A stretch of 8,653 nucleotides of DNA from Hydrogenophaga sp. (GCA_011390855.1 JAABRN010000497.1:1-8653); one strand, 5' to 3'. Counted from the first letter of the stretch, positions 1-6,718 are shown. Made by a program: numbers and translations. The notes: generated by a model not told the origin, from the letters alone.

Positions 1-152
1 GGCTGACCTTGCTTGGGGCGGCCCGGCGCAAAGGTCCTCATACCCCCGCGCTCCGCCGCTTGCGCGGGTCGCTGCCCCCCGAGGGGGCTGACCTTGCTTG
101 GGGCGGCCCGGCGCAAAGGTCCTCATACCCCCACGCTCCGCCGCTTGCGCGG
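1..152. repeat. 85-bp GC-rich intergenic tandem repeat, about 1.8 copies
   Basis: Positions 1-67 and 86-152 match over 67 bp with a single difference (G48 versus A133), giving a period of 85 bp. The 18 bp between them (68-85) would complete the first unit; the second copy diverges after 152. Each unit is GC-rich and contains short inverted repeats: a 6-bp stem at 74-79/83-88 with loop CGA, and a CCGC/GCGG pair at 53-56/64-67. The array starts at or before the window edge, so its true copy number is unknown. It ends 7 bp beyond the hsp20 stop codon, so it lies in the 3' region of that transcript and may act as a folded 3' end. From memory, closely similar repeats are scattered between genes in Comamonadaceae; this was not searched. 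Frames reading through it are not taken as genes. Confidence 0.85.
74..88 (-). terminator. Possible hairpin 3' end for hsp20
   Basis: A 6-bp perfect GC stem (74-79 with 83-88, loop CGA) lies in the repeat about 70 bp downstream of the hsp20 stop on the minus strand. No T-tract follows on either strand, so it is not a textbook intrinsic terminator. It could stabilise the mRNA 3' end, or be a by-product of the repeat. Confidence 0.25.
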
Positions 153-159
153 CGTGTCC

Positions 160-582
160 TTACTCGATGGTCAGTCGCTGGGCCACGCTGGCTGACTTCT
201 TTGGCAGCACCAGCTGGAGCACGCCGTTGTCATAGCGGGCCTTGGCGGCGCTGTTGTCAATGTCGGTGGGCATCTGGAAACTGCGCGACACCGAGCCATA
301 GTAGCGCTCGCTGCGCAACAGCTTTTCCCCGTCGGTCTGACGGTCCTGCTGCTTCACTTCGGCGCGCAGGGTCACCACGTTGCCCTCGACGTTGACGTGG
401 ATGTCTTCTTTGGCGACACCAGGCACTTCTGCCTCCAGTGTGTAGGCCTGGGGCGTTTCTTTCACATCGACCCGGATCTGGGCGGGCAGGGCGTCGCCGT
501 GAAGGGGTTTGACGTAGAAGGCAGGTGACACGTCTTTGAAAAAATCGTCGAGCAATCCGCGGCGGGCAATCAGGCTGTTCAT
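160..582 (-). CDS. hsp20: Small heat-shock protein, Hsp20/alpha-crystallin family
   Basis: Encodes 140 residues, a normal length for a bacterial small heat-shock protein, an ATP-independent cytoplasmic chaperone that holds unfolding proteins until DnaK/ClpB refold them. The alpha-crystallin domain runs from about residue 35 to 128. It includes the VPGV segment (53-56), an ERYYGSVSRSF stretch (92-102) and the signature around 113-128, where the conserved GVL (120-122) of the A-x-x-x-n-GVL motif is clear. The C-terminal tail ends with LTI (137-139), fitting the I/L-x-I/V motif used for oligomer assembly. The frame is open for another 45 codons upstream, but the ATG at 582 is chosen because GAGGAG sits 7 bases before it and the protein then starts MNSLIARR like its relatives; a longer start would also translate the heat-shock promoter. 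It is monocistronic as far as visible, divergent from glcD, with an RpoH-type promoter upstream. No signal peptide or membrane segment is seen. Confidence 0.95.
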   Translation of the reverse strand: MNSLIARRGLLDDFFKDVSPAFYVKPLHGDALPAQIRVDVKETPQAYTLEAEVPGVAKEDIHVNVEGNVVTLRAEVKQQDRQTDGEKLLRSERYYGSVSRSFQMPTDIDNSAAKARYDNGVLQLVLPKKSASVAQRLTIE

Positions 583-589
583 GGCAAAA

Positions 590-595
590 CTCCTC
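590..595 (-). promoter_or_regulatory. Ribosome binding site of hsp20
   Basis: On the minus strand GAGGAG is followed by 7 bases and then ATG (582-580). It is a strong Shine-Dalgarno sequence and decides the start in favour of the 140-residue form over the 185-residue frame. Confidence 0.85.
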
Positions 596-614
596 GTGAA
601 GGGGTGATGAAAGC

Positions 615-631
615 GGGCGCGGCACGCGCCC
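615..631 (-). promoter_or_regulatory. GC-rich hairpin in the hsp20 5' leader
   Basis: A perfect 7-bp inverted repeat, GGGCGCG/CGCGCCC, with a 3-base loop, lies between the predicted transcription start (about 638) and the hsp20 ribosome binding site. It would fold at the very 5' end of a leader of roughly 56 nt. It does not include the Shine-Dalgarno, and I find no convincing upstream pairing partner for the GAGGAG, so a classical ROSE or fourU thermometer is not supported. 5'-end stabilisation is a simpler guess. Confidence 0.5.
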
Positions 632-644
632 TGTGGTACACCAA

Positions 645-673
645 ACATGGCGTCGACCCCAGACAATTTCAAG
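645..673 (-). promoter_or_regulatory. Heat-shock sigma factor (RpoH, sigma-32) promoter for hsp20
   Basis: Read on the minus strand, a perfect CTTGAAA -35 element (667-673) is followed by a 14-bp spacer and CGCCATGT (645-652). That matches the sigma-32 -10 consensus CCCCATnT at all but one specified position. Spacing is within the range known for sigma-32 promoters. Transcription would start near 637-639, leaving a leader of about 56 nt before the hsp20 ATG. The location upstream of a small heat-shock gene makes the assignment strong without experimental data. Confidence 0.85.
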
Positions 674-679
674 ACCCCT

Positions 680-708
680 GCGTGGCACCCAGACAATCCG
701 CTCACAAG
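680..708 (-). promoter_or_regulatory. Degenerate second sigma-32-like promoter unit
   Basis: 35 bp upstream of the main promoter the minus strand shows CTTGTGA (702-708), a 14-bp spacer and TGCCACGC (680-687), the same layout with weaker boxes. A 10-bp sequence, CCCAGACAAT on the plus strand, occurs in both spacers (658-667 and 688-697), 30 bp apart. It may be a relict or auxiliary promoter, or chance reinforced by a short local duplication. Confidence 0.3.
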
Positions 709-788
709 CCTGTGCAAGATTCTTCAATCCCTTTTGCTGGCTTTGGCCTAAACTGGTTTTTTCAAGAATCCCTGGTTAACAGATCACC

Positions 789-2291
789 ATGAATGCACCC
801 ACCACCACGGTAGAGACACACCGGCTTCAGCGGACCACCCGCCAGGCCGAGGTGGTCCAGGCGCTCCAGAAGGTCCTGCCGGCCCACGCGCTGCTATGGC
901 ACAACGAAGACACCGTGCCCTACGAGTGCGATGGCCTCACGGCCTACCGCGAACGCCCGTTGGTGGTAGCCCTGCCCGAGACAGAGGAACAGGTGGCGGC
1001 GGTCCTGAAAACCTGCCACGCGCTGAGCGTGCCGGTGGTGGCCCGGGGAGCGGGCACCGGCCTGTCGGGCGGTGCCATGCCACATGCGATGGGGGTGACG
1101 CTGGCACTGGCCAAGTTCAATCGCATCGTACGTATCGACCCGCGCGCAAGAACCGCTCTTGTACAGGCTGGCGTTCGCAATCTCGCCATATCTGAAGCCG
1201 CATCGCCTCACGGCCTGTACTACGCACCCGATCCGAGCAGCCAGATCGCCTGCACCATCGGCGGCAATGTGGCCGAGAATTCGGGCGGCGTGCATTGTCT
1301 GAAATACGGGTTGACGCTGCACAACGTGCTGCAGGTGCGCGGGTTCACGGTGGAGGGAGAAGCCATCACCTTTGGGGCCGAGGCGCTTGACACACCAGGG
1401 CTCGATCTGCTGTCGCTCGTGGTCGGTAGCGAGGGTATGCTGGCCGTGATCACGGAGGTCACCGTCAAGCTGGTTCCCAAGCCGCAGCTGGCGCGCTGCA
1501 TCATGGCCAGTTTCGATGACGTGCGCAAAGCCGGCGATGCGGTCGCCTCGGTCATCGCCGAAGGCATCATCCCGGCGGGGCTGGAGATGATGGACAAGCC
1601 CATGACCGCAGCCGTCGAAGACTTCGTGCATGCGGGCTACGACCTGAACGCCGAAGCCATCCTTCTGTGCGAGAGTGACGGCACGCCCGAAGAAGTGGAA
1701 GAAGAAATCGGCCGAATGAGCGCCGTGCTGCGTCGATGTGGCGCCACCGCCATCGCCGTCAGCCGCGACGAAGCCGAACGCCTGCGCTTCTGGAGCGGCA
1801 GAAAGAACGCCTTTCCCGCCAGCGGCCGCATCAGCCCCGACTACATGTGCATGGACTCGACCATTCCGCGCAAGCGTTTGGCCGACATCCTGCTGGCCAT
1901 TGCCGAGATGGAAAAAAAGTACGGACTGCGCTGCGCCAATGTGTTTCATGCGGGCGACGGCAACCTGCACCCCCTGATCCTTTTCGACGCCAATGACGCC
2001 GACCAGCTGCATCGCTGCGAGCTGTTTGGCGCCGATATCCTGGAAACCAGCGTGGCCATGGGTGGCACGGTGACCGGAGAGCACGGTGTGGGCGTGGAAA
2101 AGCTCAACAGCATGTGTGTGCAGTTCTCAACCGAAGAGAATGCCCAAATGTTCGCTGTGAAGCGTGCTTTTGATACCAACGGTCTACTGAACCCAGGCAA
2201 GGTGATCCCCACGTTGCAACGTTGTGCTGAATACGGAAAGATGCTGGTGCGAGGCGGACGGCTTTCGCACCCGGAACTGCCCCGCTTCTGA
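789..2291 (+). CDS. glcD: Glycolate oxidase FAD-binding subunit GlcD
   Basis: Encodes 500 residues, against 499 in E. coli GlcD, with similarity I recognise from start to end, including the closing PEL-x-RF. GlcD is the FAD subunit of the glycolate oxidase complex (with GlcE and the iron-sulfur protein GlcF), which oxidises glycolate to glyoxylate and passes electrons to the respiratory chain. The PCMH-type FAD-binding domain covers about 55-235, with RGAGTGLSGG (86-95), PDPSSQ and IGGNVAEN (148-164), and GSEGMLAVITEVT (213-225). The FAD-oxidase C-terminal domain follows, with GRKN (337-340), HAGDGNLHP (387-395), GEHGVG (430-435) and LLNPGK (466-471). The ATG at 789 gives the expected N-terminus although no good Shine-Dalgarno is visible. 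Oddity: glcE and glcF do not follow; a sensor kinase gene begins 51 bp downstream. A related 2-hydroxyacid such as D-lactate is a possible alternative substrate, but the likeness to GlcD is closer than to D-lactate dehydrogenases. Confidence 0.93.
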   Translation: MNAPTTTVETHRLQRTTRQAEVVQALQKVLPAHALLWHNEDTVPYECDGLTAYRERPLVVALPETEEQVAAVLKTCHALSVPVVARGAGTGLSGGAMPHAMGVTLALAKFNRIVRIDPRARTALVQAGVRNLAISEAASPHGLYYAPDPSSQIACTIGGNVAENSGGVHCLKYGLTLHNVLQVRGFTVEGEAITFGAEALDTPGLDLLSLVVGSEGMLAVITEVTVKLVPKPQLARCIMASFDDVRKAGDAVASVIAEGIIPAGLEMMDKPMTAAVEDFVHAGYDLNAEAILLCESDGTPEEVEEEIGRMSAVLRRCGATAIAVSRDEAERLRFWSGRKNAFPASGRISPDYMCMDSTIPRKRLADILLAIAEMEKKYGLRCANVFHAGDGNLHPLILFDANDADQLHRCELFGADILETSVAMGGTVTGEHGVGVEKLNSMCVQFSTEENAQMFAVKRAFDTNGLLNPGKVIPTLQRCAEYGKMLVRGGRLSHPELPRF

Positions 2292-2332
2292 GGGTCATAT
2301 TTCACGACTCCATTCGCACCTGGTGAGGTAAA

Positions 2333-2357
2333 GTGAAGTGAGATGAGTTCACTTCAC
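2333..2357 (+). promoter_or_regulatory. Perfect 9-bp inverted repeat enclosing the kinase start codon
   Basis: GTGAAGTGA (2333-2341) and TCACTTCAC (2349-2357) are exact reverse complements separated by 7 bases, and the kinase ATG (2343-2345) lies inside that loop. The only fair Shine-Dalgarno, GAGGT at 2325-2329, is 13 bases from the ATG, longer than usual, and sits just 5' of the stem. Folding would shorten the effective distance or hinder the ribosome. At DNA level it could equally be a dyad operator. An in-frame TGA at 2334-2336 excludes a start upstream. Confidence 0.6.
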
Positions 2358-5300
2358 CCTCCGTCAGACAGCCGTTCTTTGTCCTCAGCCCATGAGGCGA
2401 AGCTGTCGGTTCGCGAGCGCGCCTTGCTGGCCGAGGTGGAAGCATTGCGTGCAGAGAACGCCTACCTGCGCGGTCGGTATGCCCAGCACCTGATCGGCTC
2501 ACCGCTGAACGCCAATGACGCAGCGGCCCATCCCGGTGAGGTGCCACTCCCGCTGTCGCTCGAGACAGCTTTGTCCCAGCAGCACGAAAACACATCCCCA
2601 GATCTTGCACAGCTGGAGTACGAGACGGTCTTCTCCGCCCTGTCCACCCTGTTCCCGATCGGTATTTTCCGGATCGATCACACAGGCGTGCTGACCCATG
2701 TCGATGAGCAGCTCAAGGCCATCTTCGCGCTGGAGCAGTCCGACTTCCCCCACTTCGGCTGGCTGGAGCGCGTGCACCCGGAAGACAGGTTGAGGGTACG
2801 GCAAGCCTGGGAAGTGGCCATCGAACAGGCACAAGAGCGCAACATCGAGTTCCGGATCGTCAAGCCAGACGAATCCGTGACGCACGTCCTGTTGAACAGC
2901 GTGCCCCAGAAAGACCACCAGCAACGCCTCACCGGCCAACTGGGCTTCATGCTGGACATCAGCCGCTTGCGTGCCATCGAAGCCGATGCACAAATCAAGG
3001 ACGAGCTCAACCATCAGATCATCGCCAGCACCATCGACTGCACCAAGGTGCTTGACCTGAATGGGCGCCTTCAGCAGATCACCTCACAAGGTTGTCGACT
3101 GATGGAACTGGACGACGCCGAGCAGGTGCGCAACGGTGACTGGACAAGCTGGTGGTCAGGCGAGGGCCACCAGCTCGCGCAGGCGGCGATTGACACTGCG
3201 AGCAAGGGCGAGAGTGCCCGGTTCGTGGCCTTCGGCAAGACGTTCAAGGGCACGCCCAAGTGGTGGGACACCATGATCTCACCCATTCGCGATTCGCACG
3301 GCAGGCCCGTGATGTTGCTGGCGGTCTCGCGCGACATCACCGAATTGCAACAGCAGCAGGAAGAAATCGGCCGGCTCAATGCAGGGCTCGAATCCCGGGT
3401 ACAGCAGCGCACAGAAGAACTGGATCAAGCCAACCAGCGCATTCGCCAGACGCTGGAAGAAGCACAGGCGCTGTACAACCAGGCACCATGCGGCTATCAC
3501 TCGGTGGATCAGAACGGTCTCTATGTGCTCATCAACCAGACCGAGCTGGACTGGTTGGGATACAGCCGCGAAGAGATGATCGGCAAGCGGCATTTCCGCG
3601 ACCACGTGGCTGCCGAGAACCTGAACCTTGTCAAGGACCGTTTGCGTCGGCTGAAACTGAGGGAGAAGCTGGAAACGGTTGAAATCGACATGATCCGTCG
3701 CGATGGCAGCCGTTTCACCGTGCTGCTGAGCAGCACGGCGGTCTACGACGACCAAGGCGTATTCGTTCGCACAAACAACACGCTGGTGGATATCTCTGAG
3801 CGCAAGGCCGCCAGCAAGGAACTGGCCGAACAGCGCATCCTGCTGCAGACCATCACCAACAGCGTGCCGGTACAGATCGCTCTCTTCGATCGCAATCTGA
3901 TCTGCCGCTTTGCAAACGCCAGTTACGCCCGGTGGCTGGAGGGCGACTCACGGCAGCCGGTTGGGCTGCACCTGAGTCAGATCGCTCGCCCGCAGAACTT
4001 TGCCGGCGCACAGGAGCAACTGTTGGCGGCTCTGGCGGGACAATCGCAGCGCTTTGAAGGCGACAGGGAGTTCCCGGACGGAACCCGCTTCTATGCCAGC
4101 ATTGAGTACACACCGTATGTGAATCATGGCGAGGTCCAAGGCATCATCATCCAGATGCTCGATATCTCCGAGCGCAAAGCGTCGGAAGATCAGGTCCGTG
4201 GGGTCAACGCCCAACTACAAGACGCACTGACACAGGCACAAACGCTCTACAACCAGGCCCCATGTGGTTACCACTCGCTGGACATCAACGGCACCTTTGT
4301 GTCGATCAATGACACCGAACTGGAGTGGTTGGGCTACACCCGCGATGAGGTGGTGGGCAAGCTGGGGTTCAAGGATATTGTTGGCTCAGAGAACCAGTCG
4401 CTGCTTGGCAACCGACTGCAGCGGCTGATCGCCGACGGGGTGCTGGAGGCGGCCGAATACGAAATACGAAGACGCGACGGCAGCGTCTTTTCGGCTTTGG
4501 TCTCCTCGTCTGTCGTGCGCGACGAGCACGGAGGCTTCCTGCGCAGCAACACCACCGTGGTCAATATCTCCCAGCGCAAAAAGGCCGAAATCGCACTGGA
4601 GCAGAACCAGCGGTTCCTGCAAGCGATCACCGACCACGTGCCTGGATTGATTGCCTATGTGGATGCTTCACTTCGGTTCCGCTTTGCGAATGCCGAGCAT
4701 CTTCATGTGTACGGCATGGATCCCAGACAGATCATGGGCATGCACATGAGCGAGTGTGTGCCTCCCGGCGCGTGGCAGGACATCGAGCCGCGCATCAAGG
4801 CGGCGGTGGCCGGCTCGCCACAAAGATTTGAGGCCTGGCGTACCACCGTGACCGGCACACCGATGTACATCAGTGCAGCCTACCTGCCCGACAAACACGC
4901 TGGCAAGGTGCAAGGTGTATTCATCCAGATCATCGACATCACCGATCGCAAGCGGGTCGAGGAGCGCGTCAAAGGCCTGAACGATGAACTGGAGATCCGC
5001 ATCCGGGAACGCTCGGCAGAGTTGCTTGAGAGCGAACAGCGTTTCCGGATGATGGTCGACAACCTGCGCGACTACTGCATCTTCTTCATGGACGCGCAAG
5101 GACTCATCACCGACTGGACCGACAGTGCCCAGCGCCTGGAAGGTTACTCGCCGACCGAAATGATGGGCCGCCACTATTCGGTGCTGTTTGACAGCAATTC
5201 GCCAGAAGTTGCCCAAAGCCATGCGAGCCAGATGCTCAGGCTCGCGGCATCGAGAGGCCAGCACGAAATCAACAACTGGCATGTGCGCAAGGATGGCTCA

Positions 5301-6203
5301 CGCTATTGGGCGCAGTCGCTGCTGATTGCCTTGCGTGAAGCCAATGGCGAGTTGCGGGGTTTCGCCAAGATCAATCGCGACATGTCGGACGCCAAGCGCC
5401 TGGACGACCTGATGCGCAACATCAACGATGAGCTGGAAAACCGCGTGGCTGAGCGAACCGAGCAATTGCTCGCCGCCAACCGGGATCTGGAGTCCTTCTC
5501 TTACTCGGTTTCACACGACCTCCGATCTCCGTTGCGCCACATCTCCAGTTTCGTGAGCTTGCTGGAGGAGCACTTGAGCGAGCAGAAGGACGACGTGGCG
5601 TCCCGCTACCTGACCACCATTGGCAACTCGGCGCGGCACATGAGCCAGCTCATCGATGGCCTGCTGGCCTTCTCCCGCCTGGGCCGAGCCGCTGTCAATG
5701 TCACCCCTGTGGACCTGGCCATGCTGGTTGACACCGTGGTCAGCCATATTGCGCATGACACCGAAGGTCGGATCGTGGACTGGGTGATTGCGCCCGACCT
5801 CCCCGTGGTGCAGGGAGACGCGCTGTTGTTGCGAGAAGTCTGGGCCAACTTGCTGGGCAATGCATTCAAGTACTCGAGGCCGCGGGAGCGCGCCGTGATT
5901 GAAGTGGGTTGGAGCGTGGACCCTGCGGTCGGCTACACGTTTCATGTGCGAGACAACGGGGTGGGGTTTGATACAAAATACGCACAGAAGCTGTTTGGCG
6001 TATTTCAGCGCCTTCATCGCGCGTCAGATTTTGAGGGAACCGGGATTGGGCTGGCTTTGGCGCGCCGCATCGTGGAGCGCCACGGTGGCAGTATCTGGGC
6101 CGAGAGCGAGCTCGGAGTGGGCAGCGTTTTTTACTTTTCACTACCTTTTGAAAGTGCGCAGATCCTCGAGTCCACACGGGATTCGGCGTTCGCAGCGTTA
6201 TGA
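2343..6203 (+). CDS. Soluble multi-PAS hybrid-free sensor histidine kinase
   Basis: A 1286-residue cytoplasmic sensor kinase; no membrane-spanning stretch or signal peptide is visible. A short coiled coil (about 18-48) is followed by seven PAS-like domains at about 92-212, 222-336, 372-490, 495-613, 633-748, 752-872 and 895-1015, several closed by PAC-type DIS/DIT-x-RK ends. Helical linkers lie near 333-375, 870-895 and 1015-1050. The kinase core has the phosphoacceptor H1058 in SVSHDLRSPLRH, N1173 in the N-box (LLGNAFKYS), DNGVGFD (1204-1210), an F-box (KLFGVFQRLH) and GTGIGLALA (1232-1240), so all motifs needed for activity are intact. The core resembles the type found in phytochrome-like kinases paired with Rcp1-like regulators, but no GAF/PHY bilin module and no LOV cysteine motif is seen, so the ligand or cofactor is unknown. 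PAS 3-4 and PAS 5-6 are an internal duplication. The next gene overlaps by 4 bases and encodes its probable partner. ATG 2343 is the first start after an in-frame stop. Confidence 0.93.
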   Translation: MSSLHPPSDSRSLSSAHEAKLSVRERALLAEVEALRAENAYLRGRYAQHLIGSPLNANDAAAHPGEVPLPLSLETALSQQHENTSPDLAQLEYETVFSALSTLFPIGIFRIDHTGVLTHVDEQLKAIFALEQSDFPHFGWLERVHPEDRLRVRQAWEVAIEQAQERNIEFRIVKPDESVTHVLLNSVPQKDHQQRLTGQLGFMLDISRLRAIEADAQIKDELNHQIIASTIDCTKVLDLNGRLQQITSQGCRLMELDDAEQVRNGDWTSWWSGEGHQLAQAAIDTASKGESARFVAFGKTFKGTPKWWDTMISPIRDSHGRPVMLLAVSRDITELQQQQEEIGRLNAGLESRVQQRTEELDQANQRIRQTLEEAQALYNQAPCGYHSVDQNGLYVLINQTELDWLGYSREEMIGKRHFRDHVAAENLNLVKDRLRRLKLREKLETVEIDMIRRDGSRFTVLLSSTAVYDDQGVFVRTNNTLVDISERKAASKELAEQRILLQTITNSVPVQIALFDRNLICRFANASYARWLEGDSRQPVGLHLSQIARPQNFAGAQEQLLAALAGQSQRFEGDREFPDGTRFYASIEYTPYVNHGEVQGIIIQMLDISERKASEDQVRGVNAQLQDALTQAQTLYNQAPCGYHSLDINGTFVSINDTELEWLGYTRDEVVGKLGFKDIVGSENQSLLGNRLQRLIADGVLEAAEYEIRRRDGSVFSALVSSSVVRDEHGGFLRSNTTVVNISQRKKAEIALEQNQRFLQAITDHVPGLIAYVDASLRFRFANAEHLHVYGMDPRQIMGMHMSECVPPGAWQDIEPRIKAAVAGSPQRFEAWRTTVTGTPMYISAAYLPDKHAGKVQGVFIQIIDITDRKRVEERVKGLNDELEIRIRERSAELLESEQRFRMMVDNLRDYCIFFMDAQGLITDWTDSAQRLEGYSPTEMMGRHYSVLFDSNSPEVAQSHASQMLRLAASRGQHEINNWHVRKDGSRYWAQSLLIALREANGELRGFAKINRDMSDAKRLDDLMRNINDELENRVAERTEQLLAANRDLESFSYSVSHDLRSPLRHISSFVSLLEEHLSEQKDDVASRYLTTIGNSARHMSQLIDGLLAFSRLGRAAVNVTPVDLAMLVDTVVSHIAHDTEGRIVDWVIAPDLPVVQGDALLLREVWANLLGNAFKYSRPRERAVIEVGWSVDPAVGYTFHVRDNGVGFDTKYAQKLFGVFQRLHRASDFEGTGIGLALARRIVERHGGSIWAESELGVGSVFYFSLPFESAQILESTRDSAFAAL
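3474..4976 (+). repeat. Internal duplication: double-PAS module, 258-residue period
   Basis: Residues 378-620 of the kinase (nt 3474-4202) align with residues 636-878 (nt 4248-4976) without a gap, at a constant offset of 258 residues. Anchors at that same offset are YNQAPCGYHS (378/636), the FANA motif (523/781), VQG (598/856), DIS/DIT-x-RK (607/865) and the following linker. Over the first 38 residues I count 27 identities; later parts are more diverged. Each unit holds two different PAS domains, so the pair was copied as one block. Confidence 0.85.
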
Positions 6204-6691
6204 CCATGAACAAGAATGCAGAAGCCATATTGCTGGTCGAAGACAATCCGGACGACGCAGAGCTGACGCGTCTGGCGCTTGCCAGACACGGGCTGGATGG
6301 TCGGGTGACGCATGTTTCCGATGGCATGCAGGCGCTCGACTACCTGTACCGGCGAGACGCCTACGCGCAGCGTCCGGGCGGTCATCCCATCCTGGTTTTG
6401 CTGGATCTGAAAATGCCTTTGCTCGACGGGATTGGCGTGCTCAAGGAAATCAAGGGCTCCAGCCAGCTGCACAACATTCCCGTGGTGGTGCTCACTTCCT
6501 CGACGGAGCCCAGCGACTTGCAGCGCGCCTACGATGCGGGCACGAATGCCTACATCGCCAAACCGACCGAGTTTTCGCAGTTCCTGGGCGCCATGAAACA
6601 CGTCTGCGAGTTCTGGGTCAACATCAATCAATCTGCGCCGCAGATGCCCGGCGCAGGCACGCGCCCCTCCAGCTTCGGCGAGCTAAGCTGA
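6200..6691 (+). CDS. Single-domain response regulator (CheY-like, Rcp1 type)
   Basis: 163 residues consisting almost entirely of a receiver domain (about 9-135) plus a short, probably disordered tail. The acidic pocket E14/D15, the phosphoacceptor D69 in LLDLKMP, T99 in VVVLTSS and K121 in the KP pair are all present, so it should be phosphorylated by a histidine kinase. The pattern (VEDNPDDAELT near the N-terminus, TNAYIAKP near the end) fits the Rcp1-like regulators usually encoded beside PAS or phytochrome kinases. With no DNA-binding or enzymatic output, it probably acts by protein contact or as an intermediate in a phosphorelay. The ATG at 6200 overlaps the kinase TGA (ATGA), which points to translational coupling; no strong Shine-Dalgarno precedes it. 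A second in-frame ATG at 6206 would give a protein two residues shorter. Confidence 0.93.
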   Translation: MTMNKNAEAILLVEDNPDDAELTRLALARHGLDGRVTHVSDGMQALDYLYRRDAYAQRPGGHPILVLLDLKMPLLDGIGVLKEIKGSSQLHNIPVVVLTSSTEPSDLQRAYDAGTNAYIAKPTEFSQFLGAMKHVCEFWVNINQSAPQMPGAGTRPSSFGELS

Positions 6692-6694
6692 AGC
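6672..6694. terminator. Hairpin at the end of the response regulator gene
   Basis: GCTTCGGC (6672-6679) pairs with GCTGAAGC (6687-6694), 8 bp including one G-U pair, around a 7-base loop; the stop codon (6689-6691) is inside the stem. It lies at the junction of convergent genes, whose stop codons are only 27 bp apart. No T-tract follows on either strand, so intrinsic termination is possible but weakly supported. Confidence 0.3.
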
Positions 6695-6718
6695 CCTTCG
6701 GCTCTTACCTCAAGACCC

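Larger units (their letters stand above)
583..788. other. Divergent intergenic region between hsp20 and glcD
   Basis: 206 bp between the two start codons. The hsp20-proximal half holds its ribosome binding site, leader hairpin and RpoH-type promoter. The glcD-proximal part (about 720-788) is less GC-rich, as expected for a promoter, but I see no pair of -35/-10 boxes on the plus strand good enough to call. No clear Shine-Dalgarno precedes the glcD ATG. A second TTTCAAG at 760-766 resembles a minus-strand -35 box but has no matching -10. Confidence 0.6.

Noticed and set aside
9..395. 128-codon plus-strand frame starting in the left repeat
   Set aside because: It runs through the 85-bp repeat and then antisense to hsp20; composition is low-complexity and nothing supports translation.
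583..717. Longer hsp20 start adding 45 residues
   Set aside because: The extension would cover the RpoH promoter and leader, has no ribosome binding site evidence, and does not resemble small heat-shock proteins; the ATG at 582 has GAGGAG 7 bases upstream.
720..788. Sigma-70 or sigma-54 promoter for glcD
   Set aside because: Candidate boxes such as TTGCTG (734-739) or AAGAAT (764-769) lack partners at proper spacing, and no GG/GC pair with sigma-54 spacing was found.
894..2084. 396-codon open frame on the minus strand inside glcD
   Set aside because: It is fully antisense to a strongly conserved gene, its composition is rich in H, A, G and R as expected for a GC-rich shadow frame, and no domain is recognisable.
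3474..4976. Assembly artefact as the source of the PAS duplication
   Set aside because: The two copies are clearly diverged at protein and nucleotide level, so this is an old biological duplication rather than a repeated read.
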